Below are positions 1-12,479 of a stretch of DNA of 64,000 nt, in pieces. Location: contig CM028920.1 in assembly GCA_016801845.1 (NCBI GenBank), positions 8,035,501 through 8,099,500 on the forward strand. Reading direction: 5' to 3'. The position numbers and the translations under genes were made by a program. The notes beneath the pieces were generated by a model. That model searched no databases and was not told the origin of the DNA. It was given only the letters and a program-made list of their open reading frames with translations. The stretch comes from Polydactylus sextarius. Taxonomy: Eukaryota > Chordata > Actinopteri > Polynemidae. Numbering within the stretch: position 1 is the first letter of the stretch; every line of letters begins with the position of its first letter.

Positions 1-2959
1 AAGCCTATAGTAAAGAAACAGAGAAGAGGGAGTGGAGGCAAAAGGAGCAGAAAGGGAAGAATATTTTCAGACATGTACTAAAAAAAAATCATATAATTTC
101 TGCACTGCTGTCTGCACACAATTCAGTCAAATCTGTGCAAACGTAACTGTACAAATTTTCCAGTACTTTAAGTTATATTACTTCAATTTACTCCAATCTC
201 TTTTAACGAGCATTTTGTACCTACCAAGCAGACTCGGCCTTTCGGACATTTCAGTACATTATAGAAAATCTAACATGGCCACAGAATAATAAGGTATAAT
301 AAGTTATTGTTGGACTTTTGTGAGAAAGAACAACCTCTCTTAATTCACATGAGCACTAAAACATTCAAATTTGAATTTTAGAGACAACGTCCTCTTCACT
401 CTGACATTTTGCTTATTGTTACCAAGTGTCATAGTTCATGATTTGGATTGATTCATAACTCAAAACAGATTTTCCATTCAAAAAATATAATGAATTACTA
501 ACTAGTTTCAGATTTTGGGAAGAAGGAGAAAATGAGAACAGACAGTGAAATAAAATACACTTCATGCCCAGGCATTAAATGAATTATTTATGTGTGTACT
601 GCATGTTTCCATATTCGTAGATTTCATAAGAGCTTCAATCAGGATTTTTTTTTTTTTTTTTTTTTTTGAGGAGATGTGGAGGATTTGATTTGATTGACAT
701 TTTTTTAAAGATATTTTTTGGCCATTTTGCCAAATGAGTGGGGGGATGACACGCAGCAAACGATCGGCACAGCCGGTATTCGAACTGGCGATGGCTGCCT
801 GGCTTATGTGCCAAGGTGGTGCAGCCTAAACACTTGGCTATCTGGGAGCTTCTTGACTGATATTTTTAATTCACAAAACAAAGAAGTGACATGGTGCCTC
901 AAAGGAAAATATACATTTTTGAATACTATTACTGTCTGGAGTAGATTGTCAATTTATAACATTCACTATTTTGTAAATTACGGTAGAATTTTCTTTTTCC
1001 TATTCTTGTTTTCCACCAACCAGCTTCATCTGTTTCCTACAGCAAGAGATTTCTCATACTCGATCCAAACTCAGAGCATCCATCTGCTGGTGTTGCCTAC
1101 AGTGAGGTGAAAGGAAAGCAGTAGCAAAACATCAGAGAGTGAGGTTTTCCAGTTGAGAAACTTTGGGGTTGTGTCCCATTCTCAAACAGCAGTGTAGTTG
1201 CACCTGATTCTGATCCACTTAAACTCCTGGCAGTGGAGATGTAAGACTTTGGCATCTCTGCCTCAACGGGCAATAGATTCCTTCTCTGCTCGCTGAGTAC
1301 TGGTCAAAAAAAAGTTTTCTGAGAAAGAATCCTTTTGTTCTTCAATCCTCTGACACCAGGACGTCTTCTGGTGGTATTTTAGATCACTGAACAATTTTCT
1401 TCAATCAAAACGTTGTCGCTGTGCTGAAAATATCAAACTGAAGTCTATGTTTGGCCACTTATCAGGAAAGTCTATAAATACACCACCAGTTTCACGATGA
1501 AAGCATTAACCAGCATTTTCACTGATGTTTTTTAAGGATGGTTTCCTTTTAAGCTCATAAATTATGTGTCCACTTATCACTTGTTATTCCTTTTTTTGTT
1601 TAATCAGTTTTACCGGCAGTTGTACAAACTGTTTCCACAATTACATGGCATCTTGCTTCCGGGGCACAGAGCAGTGCTTAGCACAAACAGGCACGATTTA
1701 TTACCGCAACATGTCTACAGATGAGTTAGAGCCTTTTACCAGTGAGGAACATTTGTAATAAAGAGGAAGTTTACACCTCCATTTGTCATCTGGATTGTAT
1801 ATTTTACTTTCTGCTGTTTGGCATACAGATAAAGGCTTTTCAAAGACAAGCTCTGCCTGACTATTCTTCTAATAAAGGCCACAAATGCAGATAAATAGCC
1901 CAGTTGTAGCTGTTTATACAGAGATGTGTGTAGTAGATAAAATATGCTGTGAGTGGGTTGAATACTGAACCAAGCCAGGGCAAGGCATCGTACCTGTCCA
2001 GCATAAACAAATATGATGAGAAACACACTGAAAAATTCACAAGTCAATCTGAAATTAATTCATGTTATGAAATGATGATGTCACTGTCAATAACACATGG
2101 GCATGGTGAGGCAATTTCAAATCAGCTGCCCTGGAAAATGACCTCATTGAATCAGGTGGCATGAATTAAGCTGTCAAACAGCTTGATAAACAGGCTGCTT
2201 CTGTTTTGTATTGGTTCCAGTCCTGTAATCAATAACACCTGTCAGATCAGCCTGTGAGATCATTCCTGAAAAAAATAATCTGCTGCCCTTTGTGGTTGAC
2301 TCACAAAACCTTTAGGGACTGCATTTAAATTATTTGAGAGAAAGAGTAAAGAGTTGTTTATTTTTTATTTTTGCTTAAGTGAGATAGGGGGATAGTTCTT
2401 TCTTTGTTTTTTCTTCCGCCAGATTTATAATTTAACTAATCCTTTTCTTGCCATAGTTACTGGAAAAAAGACTAACTGTCTTCTATTGACCAGAAAGGTG
2501 CATACATGTAGTATACATATGCAGTAAACATAGATCCATAATGTCAGTTTTTATAAATATTAGACATAGGAAGTCAAATATCTGGCTCTCCCTCCCACCA
2601 CAATAATTTTAATACTCTCCCTTAGGAGACTATAAAAAAGCCATGTAATGAATAAATCAGAACCCTAGTTCTCCATTTCTCAAGATCAAGAAATTCTCAG
2701 TGCGAACTCAGGATACATACGATGGTGACTGTGGCTCTAACAAGATTGGGGGAATCCCCAAGATTGACTTTGACAATGATGCACTGCTACAGTCAGAGCC
2801 AGTAGGAAGAGCTGGTAAAATCAGATCCAGAACAACATCAAGATATTGCACAACATCAAGGACACGTCTCCCAAAAGTGTAAAAAAAAAAATGTCTCTGT
2901 TCTCCTTCATCTAAAACGTGAACAATGTCAGAATGATAAGAAGCTTGACAGACACTCAC
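1..2959 (-). other. shisa9 intron 3 (5' part; continues beyond base 1)
   Basis: Read on the minus strand, this is the intron after the donor GTGAGT at 2959-2954. I looked on both strands for the remaining Shisa9 C-terminus (proline-rich tail ending in a PDZ-binding motif) and found no match, so the terminal exon probably lies beyond base 1. The stretch holds the SINE at 646-850, AT-rich sequence and short open frames that match no family I know. Confidence 0.6.
646..850 (-). mobile_element. tRNA-derived SINE remnant, minus strand
   Basis: Read on the minus strand, it begins with a tRNA-like head. An A-box-like TAGCCAAGTG is at 840-831 and a B-box-like AGTTCGAATACC is near 787-775. A body follows, and the element ends in a poly(A) tract, seen as T on the plus strand at 645-667. 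This order (pol III boxes, body, A tail) is the SINE layout. The body resembles a repeat common in percomorph genomes, but no family name is claimed. It lies in sense orientation to shisa9 inside intron 3. Confidence 0.65.
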
Positions 2960-3130
2960 CCACAGCCTTCAGGGAGGCGTACTTGTTCAGATCCTTGTTT
3001 TGCTGCTGCTGCTGTTGCTGCTGTTGTTGCTGCTGCTCATAGACATGAGCCAGCTGGCTGAGGGCAGGGTACGGGTGCTGCTGGCCCATGTTTGATCCCA
3101 CTGCCACATTGTTGTTGATCTGACCACCCT
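2960..3130 (-). CDS. shisa9: Shisa9 (CKAMP44-like) exon 3, cytoplasmic tail
   Basis: Third coding exon of the Shisa9 homologue, a single-pass protein that associates with AMPA-type glutamate receptors at synapses. The 171-bp exon has an acceptor ending CCTTGTCCACAG just above 3130 and a donor GTGAGT from 2959. Its first two bases complete a Gln codon begun in exon 2. It then reads GGQINNNVAVGSNMG, HPYPALSQLAHVYE, twelve glutamines and NKDLNKYASLKAVG. The closing LNKYASLKAVG is the same block I recall from the mammalian SHISA9 tail, which makes the assignment firm. Human SHISA9 has only two Gln before that block, so the polyQ run is an insertion. The final G codon is split, so coding continues past base 1. 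shisa9a and shisa9b cannot be told apart here. Confidence 0.92.
3000..3035 (-). repeat. Coding CAG/CAA tract, 12 glutamines in shisa9 exon 3
   Basis: Twelve consecutive Gln codons read on the minus strand as mixed CAG and CAA (CAG CAG CAA CAA CAG CAG CAA, then four CAG and one CAA). The CAA interruptions make the tract less prone to slippage than pure CAG. It lies between VYE and NKDLNKYAS. Confidence 0.95.
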
Positions 3131-3591
3131 CTGTGGACAAGGACACACAACAGGACACTGTTATAATCGGGTATAGGAAGGTTATATTACAAGGATGTCT
3201 CTCATTCACATTTCCCAGCATCCACTCACACATTCCCTCCCTTTGCCGTATGTGACTCTGTCCTTACTCACCTCTCTGGACATCTACTTCAACATCATCA
3301 CCAGATAAAATTTTTGCTGCAGCCTATTGTAGCCCTGCTGCTGACTAATATATACATTTGGACATAACCCAGAGTATGAACACTAATTAGCTGCATCTGC
3401 TGAGTATTACATAAGAGTTTACTAGTCATTTCACCATGTGCACCAGAACAGTTGTTTCATTATTAGTTAAATATTTATGCCATAGAATTCAGCGGATTAC
3501 TGAGCTATTCTGTAGACTTGTGTCATCAGGATAAGTATAAGAGTTGGACTGCTGCAAAAAAGACCCTTAGCTCTGTTTATGTGAGGTGTTC

Positions 3592-3643
3592 CATCCATCC
3601 ATCCATCCATCCATCCATCCATCCATCCATCCATCCATCCATC
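3592..3643. repeat. (ATCC)n tetranucleotide tract, LINE tail
   Basis: About 13 copies of ATCC on the plus strand (TGGA on the minus strand). It abuts the LINE remnant exactly where this class of fish LINE carries a short tandem tail, so it is best read as the 3' end of that insertion. Confidence 0.9.
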
Positions 3644-4205
3644 AATTTTCAATTTCCAATCCAAGGTTGGATTATAGTAGCTCCAGGCCAAGCAAGTTGG
3701 TTCAGGTGTACAAGAAATAACTTACAGCGCTTCTTAGGGAATCCCAAAGCATCCCCAGACTAAATTAGATATATAATCTATAATCTCCAGATGCTGGGTC
3801 TACCCCAAGGTCTCCCACTAGTTGGAAAACATCCAGCAAGAGGTCTCCAGGAGGCATCCTCATCAGATCACCTCCACTGGCCTCTTTTAGTGCAGCAGTG
3901 ACTCTATTCTGAGCTTTCTCCAGATGCCCAGGGTCCTCACCCTCCATCACGCTGAACCCCACCACCCTGCACAGCTAACTAATTCTTTCGATCACCACTC
4001 AAAGCTTGGGACCATAGTTCAGGGCCAAGATTGAATGATAAATTGACAGCTTTCTCTTGCAGCTCAGTTCTCTGTTGACCATGACAGTCTGGTCCAACAC
4101 CTGCCTCCCTGCTGATGCTGCATCAATCCATGTATCCACTCTTACTTGTGAGGACTCAGAGAAACTTGAACTCTGTCACTTGGGGCAGCAACTATAAAAG
4201 GTGTT
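3644..4205 (-). mobile_element. Degenerate 3' end of a non-LTR retrotransposon (LINE)
   Basis: Read on the minus strand, a decayed reverse-transcriptase C-terminal region ends in the (TGGA)n tail. One frame (about 3965-3765) retains GGDLMRMPPGDLLLDVFQ, which resembles the conserved FGHLxRMPxGRLPxxVF block after the reverse transcriptase of common fish LINEs. Upstream, weak similarity extends to about 4205, including a remnant of an LPQVxEFKxL-type block. Frameshifts and stops show it is dead and 5'-truncated. The clade (RTE/Rex type or another) is not resolved by eye. It lies in sense orientation in shisa9 intron 2, 460 bp from exon 3. Confidence 0.75.
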
Positions 4206-7156
4206 TTATATTCTAAATGCTGAGGTTAGGCACTGTGAGAATTATTTATGTCTGTAGCACTGGGACTAGACTAGGACTGAGGAATTTCCAGCGAATTTTA
4301 AAATGAATTCAAGGGAATATATCATATCTTTTCTTGAGATTCCCAGTATTTCTCACCATAGAGAAAGTTGACTTTTAAAGACAGAACTATATATTTTAGT
4401 AGAGAAATAAAATAAAAAACATCACTGTCTTAGAGGTGAAACAAAAAGCCAACCAAGCAGAAACCTTTTGTTTTTCAGTGTATCCTCTTAGTAGTACTTT
4501 TTTTATTGAGTATTTCCATGGGACTGTTAAACTACTTTTCTGAGCTTTGACCTCAGGTTAGTACTGCTGCAACAGCAGGACAGAAAAATCAGTCACCTCC
4601 CGCTAGCACACTGTTTTGGAGACCTTTTGTCATGGACATAGTTGTAACATTTGGGTCATCTTTTGCACTCAGTACTCCACCCGTTGAGTGCTTCACAATC
4701 AGTCCTCCTAAAAATATTTTACTACACAGCTGAACTGCTAAATTAATGTTCAAGTGGCATGGAAGTACTTAATATTAAGCTGGGCTCTGTAACACTGTAC
4801 CACCTGGTACAAGTACCTCCTCTGTAGGGTTAAATGTGATTAGTCATGTGATTTAGATTACAGCCTTTTCAATGCATTTTTTCACTGTTATTATGTACAT
4901 TAATTCATTTGTGTGGCTTTAAAGAGAATAAGCTCTTTTTTATGGTGTTACAGTAGTAACTCCTCCACACTCCTGCGCACTTTAAAAGTAGCCCTTTCAA
5001 TTGTGGCTATAATTGATTAGTGAATGGATCCGTCATCCTCCACACTGTCGTTATATAATGGTGCCTAAAGCTGCACCTCCTCTGGAAGACATAGAAACCA
5101 GTTGGCAGGATAACACATCCTCAAATGTACAGAGGGAAATGAAGGACACCATCAGCAGCTCAACAGAGTTGTACAGGAGCGGAACTGCTCTAGCACAAAT
5201 CCACAATCTGACTTTAAAGAACAGCCAAGTGTTAAAATTCAGAGTAATGCAGAGGACACTCTCACCAGTGTTGTTCTCTGGCAGAGCTGAGCCTGACAGA
5301 TAATTGCAAACTCCTGTAACAGAAGGCAAAGGTATCATTGCTAAGTGAAAACATTTCCTTAAAAGCCCCAGTACTGCCACTTGATAATTTGAAGGGAAAA
5401 AGTGGAAAGTGAAATTGTAGGGAGAAGCATGAGGATGCATAAACAATGGAGAGAGAAATACTGTTGGAAGAGGAATAAATTTATGTAATATACAGAGTTA
5501 GCTTCAACAAATCATCTGCACAAATGCACAACAAAAGAATACAGACAAACTCTTGACTCTTGACTTTACTCTTCCTTATACCAAGACTTCCTTATGGCCA
5601 AGACTAAGTTGTGTCATCATTCCCAAGCAATATTGATCTTCTCCACCATTTTCCCCCCTATTACATCCCAGCATGTTGAGCCATGAAGTGCAGCTCAAAG
5701 GCCCTAAACCTCCGTGGCTAAACTGTCAAGGCAAAGCAAGTTATGCTGTTAGTAATTAATCACTTAGCCCTGGCACTGACTCAGACCACACACATACAAT
5801 CACACACACTTATACTCACACACATACACTTACTGACAAGGTAGACAGGGAGTAGAGACAATTAAAAAGAGCATCAGAGTGAGAAACAGTGTGAGGCCAT
5901 GTAGAAGAAAGAATAAGAGACAAGATTCCCTGATGTGATGAAATGTCCCATGGTGCTTTGTGAAAAGGAAAAGACATGTGATGTAAGTTCACACAGATAA
6001 CTGGAAAAAAGGCACATCCAAAATTGGAAATTAGACGACTGGAAAATGAAAGTTTGAAACACTTTTCTGAATATTTCATTGGATTTGAGCGGCACTCGTG
6101 CAGTGTCTCTCTGATGAACTTAAGGGTTTGGCAGCACTGGAGGCTACATGAATTTAACTAAATGGAAACTGAAGCTGAGTGAGCGGGTAGGGTTCATGTT
6201 GTGGTGGTGGGTGGTGGCTGGGGGAGTAGTTACTGATGGTAGGAATAAGGAAAAAATGGAGCTGAAAGCTTCAAGTCATTATGGTGCTGAAAACCCTCTC
6301 TCGTGAATTTAATAGAATTTCTTAAAAGAAAAAAGAAAAACATTCACTCTGCTCTAGCCATGATGAAAGCCAGTCCACTGTCTTATCTTTCATAGGATCT
6401 TTTCAATAAGCTAACATGAGGTCACCAATTTTCTCATTTTGTAATGAATCTTCTTCTGGATGCGGAGTGCAATTGTAAAATTCTATATCTTATCAAAGCA
6501 CATATGCACCTCCTTCATTTCAGGGGCTCTGTCAGTAGTTTGAAGTGGCTTTCAGTAGATCTATGCAGTTGTGCAAATGGTAGCTGAGAGTACCTCACAT
6601 TTGTACTGTGTGTTGTATTATAATTGTACATGAATGATGCCTGTATTGTTAATAAATAGATTCTGGTGAAACAAAGTTTACAGTCTGATACCACAAAGAC
6701 CACAGGCACAACGCATTAAACTGGACATATCTGCTCTGCCAATTCAAACGGCTGTTGTGTGTGATAGACCAGTAAATCAAATTATATTCTCACTGGACCA
6801 CAAATAAACATCTGGTTGCAACTGTGATGCATTTTGGCTTGAACAGTTTTGAGAAATACACTTATTCACCTTCTTAGGGAGAGTTAGATGAAAAGGTACT
6901 CAATTTTTTCATGTCTGCACCCGAAATATGATATGAAGCTAGTAAGCCCTGGAGAAAGCTGTTTTTAGATTATTTTGCAACTATTTGCCTTTGAGCCAAT
7001 GGCAATACTCTTTCCAGAAAGTAGGTTGTGCCACCATAACCACAACTGCTGGAATCAAGTAAAAGATCCATATTTGAACCCTTTATTTTTTTGTTCTGTC
7101 TTTATGAAGTATAGAAGTTGTTTCATAAAAATTGATTTGGCCTTAGCGACACAACA

Positions 7157-7177
7157 TTGAGCAAAGTCTTTGCTCAA
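7157..7177. repeat. Perfect 10-bp inverted repeat with 1-base centre
   Basis: TTGAGCAAAG, one T, then CTTTGCTCAA. All ten pairs match. No transposon ends or flanking gene explain it. Confidence 0.9.
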
Positions 7178-10100
7178 GTTGAAATATTTTTGACTAGCAT
7201 GGAAGTGTATTTTTGTCTCTTGATGTTAGTCGACAGAAATTTGTGGCTATTCGTGTTTTGCTTGACTTTATATATAATTGCATTACACAGAAAATGTTAG
7301 CACTGTGATTCATAAAAGAAATTGCTGCAGCACAGCACCATAAAGTAAAAAAATGTGGTTCCTGTAGTCTGAAGTGCACTATTGGATTTAGTTGACACTT
7401 TATGTCCATTTTAGAAAGAGCAAATTTATTACATTATAACATAGAAGTCTTCCAGTCGGTACATCTTGCTTTGCTAACTGTCCCTTTCGATGTATTTTTG
7501 GATTTTTGGTTAAGTCACATCCACTGCTCCTAAGAACCATGATGAGAATTAACACAATGTACTGTGTCTCTCTTTGAAGCACACTGTCATTCTCCTGTGG
7601 CTGTCTAAAGTCTTCTCACCACAATAAAATATATAATTATTTAAGCTTCATAGAAACATTTTGTAAGCCCTCTTGATGTGCTCAGTGGTTTGACTAGGGT
7701 GACAAAGATGACAGGAATTGAGCCAAAACATGGATAACTGCCCACTTCGCCTCATACAGTCTTGAGAGAATTAATACAGAAAAATCCAATAATTATACAA
7801 TTTCCATCCTCTTGCGCTACTTTCAAACTTTAATCTAATCCAGGATCCATCTCAGTCAAAACCTTCTTGTCCCTGTAGTTTGATGCCAGTAAAAAGAAAA
7901 AAAAAGATCACAGCCACTCAACAGCTCAGGTAGAGAACAGACTCAGCAACCTGGATGATATCCTCACTCCACAAATCCAATGACCTGAACACATGTCAGG
8001 ATTACAGAGTGGATGATGGGACTGTATTGGTGTGATCACAGTGCCTTACCCCCGTAAACTAAAACAAAGAGATTTGTTCAGGTCATGACAGGTGTTGGGA
8101 TGTTCACCAGGATTAGGAGCAGTGCAATACAAGGACAGGAACATTGAATTGAAATACTGCTGAGAATCAGTACGGGCAATTATAGCTAATTTTATTTTTA
8201 GATTGTCTAGACTCTCAATCCTAACCTGATGACAGCAACTCTGAGTTCTATGGAAAGAATGAAGGAAAGTTATTTAAGTACTATGACATAAGAATTACTC
8301 AGAGTCCGACAAAACCTCCACCAAAGTCTAATCATCTCAGTTATTTGTCGCTGTCATGGCCAAGCAGCTCTGGATAGATGACAGCTGTGTAAAGTCCTGG
8401 GTGAAAATCACAAGGTTAAGAAAATCAATGAGTGTCCTCACGTTGGCATGTATAGATGATACTGTCTTTATGAAAAAAGACAGTATGTTCATCTTTAAAT
8501 TGAAAGACTGGATGGACGGTGTTAAAATAAAGACATCTTGTCAAAATTTTATGTTGCCAAATCTATTTTGAAAGCCAGTGGACAGTCTGTGCAACCATTT
8601 GTCATAAACACACAGTATCTGCCAGAGTTGATTACACAATCTGCAGTTTTTAGTGGAGGTACAGCACAATAGCAATTACCACCACATTGTGTAGGAGACA
8701 TCTTCAGCCACTGAAAAACATGCTGAATGATTCCATCTTACAGTCAACAACATAATAAGAACACTGGCTTATTCAGTGACTTCAAAATGCAAGACTGACA
8801 AGAAACACTTGAGAAGTGGCAGCCTAGTCCTGCACTTGTGTTTCAGTTGTGTAAACCTTGCCATACAACTCTGACACTGCTATACTATAAAGGATTTTAT
8901 AGTGACAGGACGTGGAAATAAAACTTTTTGGAATGTGGTCTCTGATATCACTATAAATGCTTTTGCTTTATAATATAAAAAGTGCTTTGAACATGAATAA
9001 AACCATAAAATGGTGCACTATTGATCAAAATGTTACTCAAAATCAAGTTCTTTGCAGTCCTACCAATAAAAAGTCAATAAAAGTGACTTTATATTTATAT
9101 TTGGATGTTGAGCTTTGGGCTTGGTTGGTTGACATTACCTGTCTGTAATAATGGGCTAGTGGCTGCTAGCTTGTGCTAGCTAGCTAGTTCCAGCTTATTT
9201 CAAACCAGCTACTGTTGCTTTAAGTATATTCTGACTTAGCTAGAGGAACATCTCAATCAGGAAATGGAATATCAGGAATTAGTAATTGTATTAAGTGAGA
9301 AATTGTAACAGAACAGCAATATAGCTTGTAATCCATGATGATATAAAACCACTCTACTACTCTAATATACAGATTCAGTGAATGGTTTTATTTACTGCTC
9401 ACTGAGTCTGAGTCATGTTTTTAACTCTTGAGAAAGCACGCTGAAACTTAAATGACATAAATGCTCTATTGTATTTTACAGCTGAAATACAGAATCCACA
9501 CTTCTGACTTATAATCGAATCCATCCATGTTTTCCAGCTCACAGTCAGTTGAATCACTGCCAGAAAATTTCTAAAGGTCACTTATTATGATTTTCGTCAG
9601 ACCCCTGTGAACTTGACAAGACAGACGTCTGGCTGTGCAAGATTACTGCTGACCAATATGAAAAATTTATCACTCACAACGCTGGCTGTTTGTAAAAATG
9701 GCTGTTAAGTTGGCTTAAGGTTGAATCAATTCTATGTTACATCAGTCACTGACAGAAGGAAAACGAAGCATTTATTCATATGAAGTCGTCATAGAGGACT
9801 ACTTAAGGATTTGTTGCGTTTGGTGTGAAATGCATGCAGTCGTTTGAACCTTTATTCTTAACATGAAAGAAAAACACATTTACATGAATTCACACCATGG
9901 GGTAAAGGCGCAGTGATGTCAGGATTACTGTAAGTGTGAGCGCACTGATGAGACTGTTTGTGGATGATGAGCTTATGACCGCCAGGTAACAGACAGTGCA
10001 GTTAGCAACGCGCAACATGGGTGTGTACTACATAACGCTGCAGAGGCAGAGTCATACGGCACCAAAACACCGAGTGATTTCAAAGCTGAACCGTCTCCCT

Positions 10101-10270
10101 CGAGGGAAGCCAGACATCCAGCGTTGAGCTGAGAGGCAATCCTCCCGGGGCAGAACTGGTATATGTGCTTTCCTCATGTCCCAGACAAGAATATATTCTC
10201 TTCCACTACACACTGAAGGGAGGAAAATACTGTAGACAACTCTGTCCCTTGATGTACTGTATGCTGTGTA

Positions 10271-10311
10271 GGTGTGTGTGTGTGCGTGTGTGTATGTGTG
10301 TGTGTGTGCGC
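10271..10311. repeat. (TG)n microsatellite, imperfect
   Basis: TG dinucleotides with CG and TA interruptions, lying in shisa9 intron 2. Confidence 0.9.
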
Positions 10312-11479
10312 GAAAGAAAAACATAAAGAGAGACGGAGACATCAAGAGAGAGCCGGAGCACATGTATGTAGGAGTGCTTGGCCTGGCTCCATTGCTACTG
10401 GCTGTACAGTGTAATTTCACTGCTTGTTTGATTCGGCGCTGAAAATTGTAAGCAGCTGACTCATCTATTATTCCCTCTTTCTCCTCACTGTGCAAATGGA
10501 TAAACCCTCTTCCTTTCTTCAGCTGCCTCTACTGTCATTACTCAACCCTCTCCATCCCTCTCTTATTCTCCCTTGTCATGGCAACAGCATTTTCTCTCTC
10601 TCGTGTAGTATTTGCTCTGCAGCACACGGCGAGTTCGCATTGTCCCACAGTCACCCGCGCCCACATATCAACAGGCAGGCCGGCTGTACTGTACTGAAAA
10701 AGTCATTGTTATGCAACCTATGTTATGTTGCCTGCTGTTCTGACGGTCTGTCTGTTTTCATCGCTCTCCACTTAATTCTTCACGTGTCTGCCTGCCTCCT
10801 TTTGAGCTTGTTCTAGGTCACATCCTAAACGGCTTTTGTCAGACGTTGTCACAAAAAAAGCCATGCATGTTTTATTAAAAGAGTTGCTCCACTTCGGCAA
10901 AGTCATTTTTGATGTTGACACAGAAGTCTGCACAGATGCTGAAAACCTGCGAGAACGAAAAGATGAAACACATCTGTCCAAAGCTGCTGCAATGTTTCCT
11001 TTTGTATATTTGTGAAATTGGTTCCGAGCATCTGAGAAGTCTTCTGTAGTAAATATGTAGCTGTAAGAACGCTTGACTGGTCCAGATTATTCACCCTTAT
11101 ATGACAGCGTCTACACATCCTCGCGTGTGAGTAGGAGTGTGTGGGGTCCTCTCTGTTTTTCTGCATATGCATATTTAGTCACACTGAAAATGGAAAGCAG
11201 GTTATGTGTGTGAGCCAGTTGGAGGCTTATTTGCCCTCCCGTCTGTTTATAGAACTTAAGGATTGCCCACTTCCATCTTGACCTCATCTCTATCGGACCA
11301 GGGAGAATCACCTATTGAGGAGAAGCCTGGTCATGTGACCAGGTGATAAATCCATTCCGTACGGTAGACTGTGAGGTCATTAAGTTCATGTGGAGGCTTG
11401 ATTTCCGGTCCTGAGGGGAAAAGGTCAGGCACACATAAGTAGCAGGCAGGAGGTGGGTAAAAATGACCAGATTCATGCA

Positions 11480-11481
<2 letters not shown>

Positions 11482-11552
<71 letters not shown>
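11482..11552. repeat. (AT)n microsatellite with short CA tail
   Basis: About 60 bp of uninterrupted AT followed by ACACACACAC. Open frames reading YIYIYI through it are artefacts. Confidence 0.95.
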
Positions 11553-12456
11553 AGGAAATTAGCATGAGCACAAAGATAAGAACAGATGTCTGGGGCTTCA
11601 TGGGTCTCACTACCTGCCGATGCTGTCAACAGTAGGTGGCAATTTTGAAGCACAAGGGCCCAAAAAGCTTGCAGATAGAAACTATTTGACACAGACACTT
11701 ACACCTTGGAAGAGTGCCAACTTTATGAGACTCAGAAAAATAGCTTGTAGCTTTTAGAGGTGCTTCAAAAGTCACTGTGTAGCCTTTAGTTTGGTGACTA
11801 CCAAAGACTGAGGAGCAGGTGCCACTACGACTGAATTCTTAATAAAGCTATTTCTTAATGAATCGTTTTTTCTTTCTCTGTTGTCAGACAGTAAAATGTG
11901 AAGTATGAAATGATGACATAACATGTGACCCAGTGCTCGCTTTCATCTCGTTTCTAAGCTGCTGCTCTGCCACTGCTGAAAATCTTGATTTTATAACCGT
12001 GAAGTCGTCTGACAAAATCAGCAGACGCACAAGTGAAAGACAACTGTGCTGTGATTCTCAGCTCTATTTACTGGCATAGATGTGTAGAAGTTTTTGAGAA
12101 CTTGCATGAATCCAGGCATGTTCAGTCTATTATTTTAAAGCCATGTTACTGGCACCAGGAACACATGCCTTAAGGACTTGGGCAAGCACGGAGCATGAAT
12201 AATATATATGTTAGCTTAGCTGCAAGGCTGCCGTACAGTATTCAGCACACCACACTGTATGTCCTTTTCTAAAGCAATGTGTCAGATTCTCAGTCTTTAT
12301 ATATGTGGCCTTGTTTTCCAAACAGTGTTCATCTCATTATCATCACCATATGCTACTAGCCTTGTCTTCGCTCATTAGTGCACCAGTACACTCCCATTTA
12401 GGAAGAGATAGTGGGGGGGGGACACGACGGAGAGAGTGTGAGTGTCGTAAAATGAT

Positions 12457-12479
12457 AGAGAGAGAGAGAGAGAGAGAGA
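12457..12479. repeat. (AG)n microsatellite
   Basis: Uninterrupted AG dinucleotides, 40 bp after a G9 run at about 12413-12421. Confidence 0.9.

Noticed and set aside
3497..3691. Open frames reading WMDGWMDG or HPSIHPSI
   Set aside because: They translate the (ATCC)n tail of the LINE remnant; not a gene.
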